A stretch of 64,000 nt of DNA from Lagopus muta (taxonomy: Eukaryota; Chordata; Aves; Galliformes; Phasianidae). Each line of letters begins with the position of its first letter. Positions within the stretch are counted from its first letter, which is position 1. Both the position numbers and the translations under genes were made by a program. The notes under the pieces were generated by a model. It was not told the DNA's origin. It searched no databases and was given only the letters and a program-made list of their open reading frames with translations. Of this stretch, positions 39,321-49,735 are shown piece after piece. The stretch spans positions 79,804,134 through 79,868,133 of the forward strand of contig NC_064435.1 of NCBI RefSeq assembly GCF_023343835.1. The letters are read 5' to 3'.

Positions 39321-41729
39321 ACATGCTTAAAACTCAACATATCCTGTCTAGAAATAATACCTACCATGTTTGTTTACAGAAAACTGGTGGACATCCTTGT
39401 TAGATTTAAGACTAACCAATTTCATATATATCAATTCCAAAAATTAATTTCACTGTTTCTAGTCTTTTCTGTGTAATACCTCCAAAAGAATAAGTGCAAT
39501 CAGCACTGCTCTTTTTAGAACTGAATGGGTTTTTAAAAATGAATATTTGCAAGTGTTCGGGTTTTTTTTCCTCCACATTGTTTTAGCATTTCAGTGACAA
39601 CAGACTTGCCATCCCAGTTGGTATGCCTAAAATCTGTAAGAAAAAATACAGTAATTTAGATTCACTGGAACTGAGAGGGATATGAAAAAAAAAAAAGCTT
39701 GTTTGAAAAATGGCTGTATTTCATCTAGAGCCACAAGTATGGTAGTGCATCAATTATTCAAAAAAATCGATGAAAGAGTAAGTTAAAGTTGTTTGTGACC
39801 CATAACTGTGCATGCTTGTGCTGTAAAGACTGGATTTCCTTGAACCACAGAACTTTTTTTTCTGGGTTTTGGCAGTTAAAAGCAAAAAAACCTTGTGGTT
39901 TCACAAAGAAAGGATTGCGGTGGAATATACACATCTCAAAATATATTTCATTTTCAAAGTCCTGGACTAAAAGCTTGTAATACAGCAGAAGAGCAGGGAG
40001 GCCAACTGTACAGCAGTAGTTCATGCTAAGGACTTTTATCATGTTTCCTTGAATGAGAAACCATTGCCAGGCAAGCATCTTTCTGTTGAAGAATGCCACA
40101 GGTTCCCTTTCAATTGAATTACCACAGGACACGGTCAGAAATGTTCGAGTTTTTCACAATGCCAAAAAACTAAGTGGAGATGTTGAGGCTCAAATTGGCA
40201 TGAAGGAAATATCTGGCTAAGAAATGTGTGTTTCTAGAGTCTGTCAGTTTCAAATAAAATTCTAGGAAATGAATGTGGATTGACAGCATGACTGATTTCA
40301 TTTCAATAAACGTGAGTTTGAAATCAGTCTTACCATGATAAATCTTATATGTATAAACACTTCTAACCAATATTTTATTAATACAGCTGGAGGACTGTCT
40401 AATAAAGTAAAATATTTTGCCTTTAAGATACTTTTCATGCTGGAGCACTTTACAAACCATATATTATTTCTACAGCCTCCCTCGCTCTTGGATGTGTTCA
40501 TCATACTGAACCCACAGTCCCATGTAGGGTGCAGAGTAATGCTCACTGCATGTGTACCAATGAAGTTATAGATGTCAAGAGAGGTAAGGAGCACCTTGCT
40601 TGTTGACAAAGTTGAACACTTTTATTTCACTGGTATTTCAAGGTTCACAAAATTGTTTTTTTTTTGGAGTTAAAACTGGACAATTTGATTGGCATCCAAA
40701 TGGTTCTTATAAAAAGCAGGTATGTCATAGAACAATTCATGCCAATCTTGCATCAAAACTAAGCTAATATTTTAATAGGAAGAAGCTATAATTCCTCAAT
40801 ATAAGCAGTGCTAGGGCTGATATTCTTCTCACGTGGAAGTGAGAACTAGAGGGTGAGTCCATCTGAGTGCGACCAAGCATTGTCACCAAATGCACTTTGC
40901 ATTTAGAGAAAAAGCACTGGAGTCTATGAACTGAGAGCTGAGCACTTCTTGCTGGATATGCTGGTTTTCAGCTCCCGTGGCTGCCAGTGTGAAACAAGGG
41001 CATCACATTCCACATGTAGTATTTATTCAGGCCTATATAAGACAAACTAGGACTTTTGGTAGAGATGGGAGGGGAACACTCTGCCTGATCCATCCAACCA
41101 GCCAGTGTGTAACAGGAATGTTCAACATAGGAAATAGAATGGTAGAAAATAGGTGTCACGGTATTTCCAAGGATGTTGGAATGGCCCAGAAACAGCAAAA
41201 TGCAGATGAAGTAACCTTGTCAAAATAGAGATCTTTGCAATTCTAGCAGAGTCCAAGCTAGCACTGAAGGTAGCCATGAGGTGAAGGAGATGGGTGTGCA
41301 GAAGCACAGCAGCCCCATCATTCCCTGGCACAGGAGGTGAACCATACTTGTAATATGAAGGCCCATTTTTGCCTCTCTTCGCTATTAAAACTCCAGTCCC
41401 TGCAGTAGGGACAGACTGTAGATAGTACCAAGCTCCCAAGCCTGAAAAATGACTATCCCAAAGGAGTGAAAAAAATAGGTGCTTCTGAAGATCCCAGTGA
41501 ATGGTCTTTTGTGCATGTAGATGTCTAAACGACACTGGAAATCTGGCTCTTAGGTGATTAAGCCACCTTCTACTGGCAGTTAAGTATTCAAAATGAAACA
41601 GTTTATTAGGCATCAGCACTCAGCTCCAACTGTGTTCGTAAACCAGAGCATGGCTGGTTTCACTAGATCAGTCTATGGTAAATGTATGAAAATGTGCTTC
41701 TTGGCTGAGAGGGGAGCAGCACAGCTTTA

Positions 41730-41930
41730 GGATTAGGCCACAAGACTGAGACAGGGCTGTGGGTTCTGCCTCTGGTTTGGCTCTGGCTGCAGTGCAAATC
41801 TGGGCAAGTCATTTCATCCCCTTCTCTTCCTGGTTGGAACCTGTAGGCACTACTGTAACACGAATAATAATAGGCAGCCATTTATAGTAGTTACTGCTAA
41901 ATTATAAATAAATGATTAGAAGGTTCTTCT
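41730..41930 (+). repeat. MIR-like CORE-SINE
   Basis: The plus strand follows the MIR order: 'gggctgtgggttctgcctct', then 'gcagtgcaaatctgggcaag', then 'tcatttcatccccttctctt', and later 'gtaacacgaataataataggc'. This parallels the MIR 'gggttc...gctctgcc...ttgggcaagtcacttaacctctc...' and 'aataataatag' segments. The copy is diverged and its ends are approximate. Confidence 0.6.
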
Positions 41931-44900
41931 AAAATCTTGTTTCTGTTTCTCATCATGCGTTTCTAAAAATAATCTATAATTTTGTAAGTATTACAGAAAT
42001 GGGGAAATAAAAGAGTGAAAATAGTTAAAGTGCTTTGAGGTAAAATACTGTGTTTCCCTTATGTAAAGAATATCAGTATTTTTACTGGCTTCCAGACCAA
42101 ATGCGAAGAAAAGTCAAACACAGAGGAATTACTATATGCAAAACATTAAGAGCAGTACACAAGGAGGTGTGTGGGAGATATCCTGCATATATTAGTTGGC
42201 AAAATGGATTTCTGCTGAGCTGAGCTTCTTAATAAGAATTACTCATTGTCTGCAGCTTGGACAACTTGCAACATCATGAAAGTGCATGTATTCATAACAG
42301 ATGACTCTGAGGTAATGGAAGCAATTAATTCCTGTGGGGCCTTACATTCTTCATAGCCCGCATTTACATGACATGTGTCTATTTGCAAGGGAAAACAAAG
42401 TCACTGGGGTCAACTAAGGGGTCAAATAAATAAATAAGATTGGATGAGGTCTGTGTTCTGCCAGCCTTCTTCAGGCAGAGAGTGTTACTTAAAATTTGCC
42501 AGTGTTCCTTAAGAATAAATGAAAGACAGTGGAACTATGAGTGAGGAAGAATGGGAGATCTAGCTGTCATAAAATGAAAAATAATTATATTATATATGTT
42601 ATAATTATATTGTTTTCTTTATTCACAGTAATGGCAAGTGGTATTTTTACATTACTAGAACGATTTTGAAAAAGAAAAAAAAAAAGAGCCAAAGGATGAT
42701 TTCTCTTTCTTTGAATACATTTTTAGTAATTGTTACTCGTTTTATCAGAATGCAATGACTGGGCGGAAGCTGCTCCACTCACAATGGGAAGTCACCTGTA
42801 AGCTATTTCACAGGTGTCAGAAAAGAACAAACACATCATTCTGAGGATGTGCATTTTCCAGTACTATATTTTTCCCAAAGCAGTTCTTTTCACCTGTATA
42901 AATCTGTAGGACCTTTGATGGAAAATAGGAATTTTAATCTGAAAAGAGAAAGAAAAGAAAACAAAACAAGCAAAGGAAGAAGAAATGGAAAGGAGAAAGG
43001 ACTGAAAATTAAAGGAACATGACAGAAAAAGGAGAACATGACAGAAGAAAAAACCAAGAAAACTTTCTTAGAAGAGACCAGCAGGTGGGAGTGTTGACTT
43101 TATCTCAGAGCATTCAAAACAACACGAAGATTTTTTTCTGTGAAAGGGCAATTCCCAAGCAATGAGCAAATTAATCTTATCTGTGTTTTGCTACTTTTTA
43201 AGATATTGTCCTTTATATCACATACCAGAGTGAGCCCTTTTTCAGAGGTATTCCATTGTCCATATATTGCTTTTGGCACCAAGGCTTGTTTTATCAGGGT
43301 TTTGCTAATCCAACTTCAATACTCTCTCATTGATGACTGGGAAACTATCACTCACTCTGGCAAAGGTACTTTTATTTTTCAAGAAATCGGAATGGTTGGA
43401 GACAGAAAAAAACACATGAAAACACTTGTATTTACATGGGCAAAGAAAAATGGGAGTGTTGGACATAAATGTCTTAGGATTGGTTTTAAGACTTGGATGT
43501 ATTTTTGGAAGCCCACTTGCAATTGAAATGGGGTAACAAAAGGAAGGTAGGAAAGAAATAATGGAAGGAGAGTTGTTTCTGATCTAGAATGGGAAAGTGA
43601 TGATGAATAATCTGTAATGTCAGTGTCTCTTGCTCATTTTTTGTTTGGCTGAGAAGACACCATGCACCAAGGTTTTCCACTGTGCCATTAGTTTGGAATA
43701 CGTCTATGCTTGTGGGGTGCATGGTTACGTATCTATGAGCTGTGGTGGGATCACTTAGCAACTGAATCTATTCTGCTGCAATTCTGCAAGCCAGAATTTA
43801 GCCACTACCCTATGATGCAAAGCATGGCATCACTGAGTGTATCTTAGCTCTGTTTCCTCCCAGATCAGATATAAGAAGTGAGAGCAAATTATTACAGCAG
43901 CAAACAAAACCTGAAAAGAAAATAACTATTAAAAAACAAAACATTTTAAATATCATCTTAAAGGTCTCAGATCAGCAGAGGTTTCAATGGCTCTGGTTTT
44001 AGTTTAATTTTTTTTTTTGTTTTTTGAGGTTACTCAGTAGTACAGAGGAGACATAGTAGTAGTGTAACAAACAATAAGAACTGAAACAAAATATAAAATG
44101 GTAATTTACACTGCTGAGAGAGCAGGACTCTCCTACAATTCTGCCAATGCACCTCCTCTCTTTCATGCTAGCTGAATTTCCATAACACCCATTACTGTGC
44201 AGAAAGATCTACGCACGTTATCAGGTGTTGTGGCATCCCTTGAAGCTAAACAACAAAATTATGTGTGCCCTTGGAAGAAAACAAGAACTTTTAAAACATA
44301 TGAACAACATCTCCCACCAACTCAGCATCTCTGTATCTGGAGGGATACAGGTGTCATGCCAAAGTATAAGAAAACGTTTTTCCCTGCCATGAGAGCAGTT
44401 CTGGCTACATTGCAATTGCAGTTTCTACATTTATGTTGTTCTAGCATCAATCTTGAAATAACAAGATGTACTGCGTAATATTTCCATTTGCACTGAAGGT
44501 ACAAAAATAAAGAAATATGAAAGATATGGGGCAGGAAAAACAAAGACCTGAAGTGAGAAGTTCTATCAGCAATGACTCACGGTGGTAGTTTTGTACAGTA
44601 AACAACAGGAGTCCTCAAAGGCCTATCTTCTTCCTCTGGAAGCCTTCAACTTGTATAGACAGTCCAGCTGCTTTTTAAAACCTAATCTCTCAGCCCCTTC
44701 AAAACAGCAGACCCAGCATTTCCACAGTCATTCATCAGTGTTGGGATTCACGAAGAGACTGTGTGTTGTATGTCCATTTCCTACTGCAATTCTACTGCAA
44801 GCTGAGGGCTGGTAGGAAGAGAATTGGTGGAACAGAAATCAACCAGAATCCTTTGTAAAACGATTTAGATCTTTGCTATGAATCACTTGAGATTGTATCA

Positions 44901-44949
44901 CCCTAATAAGCCTTTCAGATAAAACAATGTAAAAATATCTTAGTATGTA
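41931..44949. other. Intergenic with long purine-rich tract
   Basis: No gene is recognised. Positions 42,935-43,080 are a long A/G-rich tract on the plus strand. It holds a short duplication of GAACATGACAGAA (43,016 and 43,033). The open frame at 43,140-43,526 has no recognisable domain. Confidence 0.55.
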
Positions 44950-45412
44950 GGAACGGATCCAAGGGAGGGCTGCTAAGATGATCAGAGGGCTGGAGCACCT
45001 CTGCTATGAAGAAAGGTTGAGGGAAGTGGGCTTGTTTAGCTTGGAGCAGAGAAGGCTCTGGGGAGACCTCATTGTGGCCTTCCAGTACTTGAAGGGAACG
45101 TATAAATGGGAGAGGGAATGGCTGTTTACATGGATGGATAGTGATAGGAGAAGGGGGAATGGTTTTAAACTGAGACAGGGGAGGTTTAGGTTAGATATTA
45201 GGAGGAAGTTTGTCACTCAGAGGGTGGTGAAGCACTGGAACAGGTTGCCCAAGGAGGCTGTGGATGTCCCATCCCTGGAGGCATTCAAGGCCAGGCTGGA
45301 TGTGGCTCTGGGCAGCCTGGTCCGGTTGTTGGTGACACTGCACATAGCAGGGGGTTGAAACTAGATGAGCATTGTGGTCCTTTTCAACCCAGGCCATTCT
45401 ATGATTCTATGA
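44950..45412 (+). repeat. Well-preserved, young CR1 LINE 3' fragment
   Basis: This is the 5'-truncated 3' end of a chicken-type CR1. Its internal frame (44,978-45,358) stays open for 126 codons and encodes the C-terminal end of ORF2. Visible residues include IRGLEHLCYEERLREVGL, then LWGDLIVAFQYLKGTY, then RVVKHWNRLPKEAVDVPS. These correspond to the conserved CR1 C-terminal GLEHLSYEERLREL...HWNRLP segment. After this come the tail 'tgtggtccttttcaacccag' and the double ATTCTATG terminal repeat at about 45,396-45,410. It is the least diverged CR1 here. Truncation removes the endonuclease and polymerase domains, so it cannot move on its own. Confidence 0.93.
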
Positions 45413-46716
45413 CTCTCTTTTCTTATGCATTTGTTTGGGTTTAAGTCTATTAACGTTTTAAATACAAGTTTTTTAAAAAAGTCTCTAAGTTATTTCCATT
45501 TCCCAAAGTCATTTTTGGATTCTAAGACTACTAGTCTTACAGCTGTTGGCCTTACTAGGAGTTATTTTAGTCCAGAAAATTGATCGTTTGCTACAAATTC
45601 GCTTACACTTTTCAGAAGATGCTAATACAAAATCTCTCTATGTTTAAGGTCTTCTGTTACACTGAAACCCATAGCATCTCAGAACTTCCCACGTAACCAT
45701 ATTTTCTTTTTTTTTTCCCCATTTTCCCAGTGCAGCTTGCTTCTTTGACTCCTTAAAATGAAAATCCACATTTAATGTTTGCATCTGCAATATTATTATT
45801 TCAGTTTGCTACACCACTCTCTTCAGTGTTTTTCAAACTTTATGTGGATAAAAAGTAGAATATTGTAAGGGTTGATATTTCTGCAATGTGGTTCTTTAAA
45901 GGCAAGGCATATTTTGAAGGGGAAAAAAATCTACTTACTGAGCTTTTGAGTTTGGTATATTGTTTTGCAATGAAATTCTGATTTAAACAGAATAGTTTAT
46001 CTCAGTACTATTCACAAGGGTGCATAGAAAGGATTATACTGAACAATGTGTGTTTTTTAAATTAAGAATAAAATATGTTCCTGCATACATATCAAGAGCT
46101 ACTTCAGAACATACATAGAAGCTGCTACATATTTCCTCCAAAAATTATGGTTCCTAGTCTATTCATGGCTAACTGCACAGAGTTTTAACAGAATTTAGAT
46201 ATTTTATATCCACTTCTTTTTCAGTTTCAGTTTAGCTGTAATCTAGAAAGTCAAGTCTCCAGGTTATCCTCTGAACTCTCTTAAAAATGAAATAGTTAGT
46301 CGCACATTATTCACCCAGATTGCAAATTACAGATACACTGTCTCTGTACATCAGTACCCACAAACCTCAGTGATCCTCTGAGACTCCACAACAGTTTAAC
46401 CAAACAGCTACTGAGGTTGAAGCACTATTCATTTATATATTTAATGTATTATCAGGTAGATTTGAAGATGGCATTCTTGGCACTTTCTTGAAGTTAGAGA
46501 CAAGTCTTGCTTTTGGTGTAAAAGTGCAGTTATAGTTATCTTACATAATAATAATCAAGATGATTTGAAAAGTTTAGCAATATAGCACCAGAAGTTCCCT
46601 AGTAGAAAACGAGACTTGGACAGCAGTTCTCAGAGGCTGACCATCAAGATTAGGAAACTGTACTGACTGAGTTTTGACAGGGATCAGCCTTAGAACCAAA
46701 AATATTCAATAGAATC
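45413..46716. other. Intergenic, no gene recognised
   Basis: This is AT-rich unique sequence with short frames only. No repeat call can be supported. Confidence 0.6.
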
Positions 46717-47085
46717 TGTAGTGGAAATGCTAAGTTTCCACTATCCACTGGCCTCAACCAGTGATTGAGCACCTGGCGGCAAGGCAGGGCCAGCCCAGGT
46801 GAGCTCAGGTGCAAGCAATGTACCTGAGTGATCAGAAGGAATGGAGCCAGGATGCATTCCTTCCCAGACCTCATTTAAGGGTTGTCTGTGGAAGTGAGGG
46901 TATCTTATCAGGGGATCTCTGTGTACCTGGGGCCTTCTGAAAGTAGTAGCTTCTTTCTTTTATTTCTGTGCCCATGGCTTTTGTATTTGAGCATATCTTC
47001 ACTTGCTGTAGCCTGGGGTCTTGCTGCTCTGTTTTCCAGTACGTTATGCAATCCTAATAAATTTGCAACACTAAAAAGTATGTGT
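46717..47085 (+). mobile_element. Probable solo LTR (endogenous retrovirus-like fossil)
   Basis: The block has the order expected of an LTR. It has a possible TG start near 46,717 and a G+C-richer upstream part. A CATTTAAG TATA-like box lies at 46,872-46,879, followed by a transcribed part with T-rich sequence and an AATAAA polyadenylation signal at 47,056-47,061. A CA end follows shortly after. The wording resembles chicken LTR families of the ERVL/Kronos kind, but I cannot fix the family without a library search. No internal region is attached, so it is a solo LTR. It looks moderately old. The ends are approximate. Confidence 0.55.
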
Positions 47086-47216
47086 TCAAGTGAAAGTATG
47101 GCAGGAAGGGGGGAGGTGTTCGTTACTGGGAGGTTGAAAAATTCACTACAACTTCAACAAATTGCAGTGATGGACAAAAAATGGGATGATACTTAAGTAA
47201 GTGCAAGATATGACCA

Positions 47217-48053
47217 TCAGGCAGAATTCATCAGAAAAAGAAAGTAGAACAAAAAGCAACTTACAAGGGACATTTCTGTAGAAAGGGCTGGAGAGAACAT
47301 GCTGACAATATACTGTGTGAGAACCAATATGTCGTGGTGTTGTATGGTAGGAAGACATGCTGCTGTGTTCCAGAAATACAGGTACAATTTGTAATATACA
47401 CAGTGTGATCCTTTTTTCTGCTTGGCATTAGGAAAGACTGATGAGAATTTGGTTTTGGAAATGTTACTACAATGTGATTTGCCTGAGTTGTAGTTTCCTG
47501 AATTATCTTCACTGAAAATAGTTGTAGAAAACAACATCTGTAAGAGGTGCTTGGAAGAACTGAGGTTGTTCTTTCTAAAGGAGGGGAAGTATGATAAAAG
47601 TTTGAAGACATAACAGGCTGTTCCAATGAAGAAGGGAGTAATCTCTTCTCTCTGTCTATGCAGGTTAGCCTGAGAAGTATTTAAACAGCAACAAGGAGCG
47701 TTAAGATTTGACGTTAGGATGAACTTCTCTTTCACCGGTGGTAGAGCAGCAATGGAGACCACAGCACAGAAACAACCACAGATCCTCTGTCTGCTAGCAG
47801 GAGATACAGTCCTGGCTGGAATGATGTATCTGCCCTGAGGGTGAAAGACGGATTTAATGAACAAAATAAATGTCCATCCCAAGCAGTACTGCAAGTTGGA
47901 TTTTCCCACAGAAAACAGCAATTTGTAGTTACTTACCAGGGGAACTGCAGATTTGCTGATGTCCCAACTCAGCAGGCTGCAGGACAAGGTAGGTGCCTCA
48001 CTCACTACATGGGAGGAAGATTGCAGGCACAGGGGAGAGCTGGTTGCTTGCAT
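47217..48053 (-). other. 278-codon open frame, function unknown
   Basis: An ATG-initiated frame (ATG at 48,053-48,051) stays open for 278 codons, long for DNA of about 42% G+C. The product is rich in Ser, Leu, Phe and Cys, begins MQATSSPLCLQSSSHVVS and ends in a hydrophobic stretch (CFLFYFLFLMNSA). I recognise no domain and see no signal peptide or repeat structure. Part of the opposite strand (about 47,690-47,770) weakly resembles an old CR1 3' region, so the frame may simply be antisense to repeat-derived DNA. I do not call it a gene. Confidence 0.2.
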
Positions 48054-49554
48054 GGAAGGAGATATCAGTGCAAGGAGGAAGGGAATATGGTCTGGAGATA
48101 AAAATCAGGAAGTGAAAGGATATTACCTGCTTGCTGCTACTCAGTGATAGTGGTAAAGGAGATAACAGGCTGGCTTGAACTCAAATTTGCATGCAGATAA
48201 TTTGCTGACTGGTATGCTGCAGCCAGGGTGGAAATACGTTCCCCAGTGGTAGAAATTTCTAAGCTTCAGAAATTGTAGCTTGGCTATGTTACAGCTTCTA
48301 TCTGCTTTCTTCTGTTCCCTTTTAATATTACTTAGAGAACTGAAAGCTTTAGCATTCTCTCCATGCTAAAAATTGCAGCTGCCTTATCTCTCTGACAGGA
48401 CTTGTAAGTTTTCTAATTATTCTTTGTTTTGGCTTGGAAAACAAGTAGAGTAAATGGGAGATACTCTGTTTGAATTGCAGGATTACCCCTGAAAAGATTC
48501 CTGATGATTCCAGGTAGGTTATACAAAATATGACCTGACACTGATTTTAGAAAGGAATCCACGCTCAGGTGTAGTTTAAAACACCCTCAATATGATTTGA
48601 TAGCAGTTGTAACAAAGAAGTTTTCAGAATAGAGTATTAAGTAGAGGGCATGTGTCAGCTTGAGTCATGGATAACAATTCTTCAAACATTTTCTTCACTT
48701 GTTTATTACTAAACAGGTGGATCACTCATTAATGAAGTGCTTCATGAGTAAGGAATCTCATTAAATTTTGAGCAGACTTTTCATTGAGCAAGTTCTGCCT
48801 TTTGGCCAAAGTACACATGCTTAATGACTGCCACATAGTAAGTTCTGTTCAGTCTTTGGGCAGAGGAATCGGAAATGAGATTTCAAGAGCTGACCAGACC
48901 AAGGTAGGAAGCTGAGTTCCGATGGCTGCTTAACAGGCACATATCATTATTGCCAGTATTTCTGCTGTGTCAGTTGGACTTGGAAGACACACTTGCAACT
49001 AATACAGTCTGTATTCCAATATTCACTTTGATCTATTTTCATGTTCTTCTCTGTGGGGATCTCTGAAACGTCTCTCAGGTCTCACTCCTGACTCAGCATA
49101 TAAGCAATTAAACAATTGTGGAACTGTCTGGCAACAGTTACTTGAAAATAATTATTAGTTTTCTTGACTGGAGGTATTGAGTCAAATTAATATCTCAAAG
49201 AATTTTTGGATGCATCTTGCATGCTCCCTAAGTACTGTGTTCTTTGGTTAACGAATGGCCTCGTAGATCTGCCCGTGAAGCCAAGAGTCCTGCAAGCTGA
49301 ATCCCAGTTTATTTGTTTCAGCAGAAGGAAGGATAGGAAGTGGAAATTAATTCTGGGCCAACTTGTATTTGGACTGGATATTCAGTCACTTTAAAAGTGA
49401 AGCCAAATACAATGCAGAAGGGCAGTCTTTGACCCAATGAAAATACAGCCATTTGTCCATCCACGCCTACGCATGGCTGAAGTTAGATAGTCCCCTCCAG
49501 TCTCACCAACGTTCTAATTAAAAAAAAATATGCAGGGCTTACATTCAGTTCAGG
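48054..49554. other. Intergenic; candidate regulatory block near 48.7 kb
   Basis: No gene is recognised. Positions 48,640-48,830 contain a cluster of motifs listed separately. Confidence 0.55.
48640..48830. promoter_or_regulatory. Candidate distal regulatory block
   Basis: Within about 40 bases there is a forkhead-like TTGTTTA (48,699-48,705), an E-box CAGGTG (48,714-48,719) and a palindromic homeodomain site CATTAATG (48,727-48,734). A second CTCATTAA lies at about 48,757-48,764. The sequence is repeat-free. Enhancer function is inference. Confidence 0.25.
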
Positions 49555-49735
49555 CTTGTAGAATTTTAGGCCAAAAGGAACTAGATCATATAGTGTAACC
49601 TGTAAGTCACAGGCTGTTAAATTTTACTCAGTTGCCCTGTTGAGCTCAATAATTTTTATTTGACTAAAACAGTTTGTGCTTTGGCTTCCAGTAAGGCAAG
49701 CAATCTTTGAATGATAAAGAGACAGAAAACTATTA
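49555..49735 (-). repeat. Ancient CR1-family LINE fragment (turtle/crocodile-like)
   Basis: The plus strand reads 'gaattttaggccaaaaggaa', 'ctagatcatatagtgtaacc', 'tgtaagtcacaggctgttaa', 'attttactcagttgccctgt' and 'tgagctcaataatttttatt'. It then continues with 'tgactaaaacag' and 'ggcttccagtaaggcaagca'. This follows, block by block, the antisense 3' region of an old CR1 subfamily common in turtles and crocodilians (aggccagaagggaccattagatcat...cacaggccattacatttcacccagtt...). The bird copy is an old relic and truncated. Confidence 0.75.

Larger units (their letters stand above)
33986..41729. other. Intergenic, no gene recognised
   Basis: This is the longest repeat-poor stretch. It contains a short triple repeat of TTTGTAGTAA-like units at about 37,714-37,745. 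It also has AT-rich blocks at 38,660-38,810 and 39,120-39,320 with transcription-factor-like motifs, listed separately. Open frames up to 165 codons (minus strand 41,122-41,619) have no recognisable product. Confidence 0.5.

Noticed and set aside
41122-41619. 165-codon minus-strand open frame
   Set aside because: No domain or biased codon use is visible, and nothing around it looks like a promoter or splice signal.
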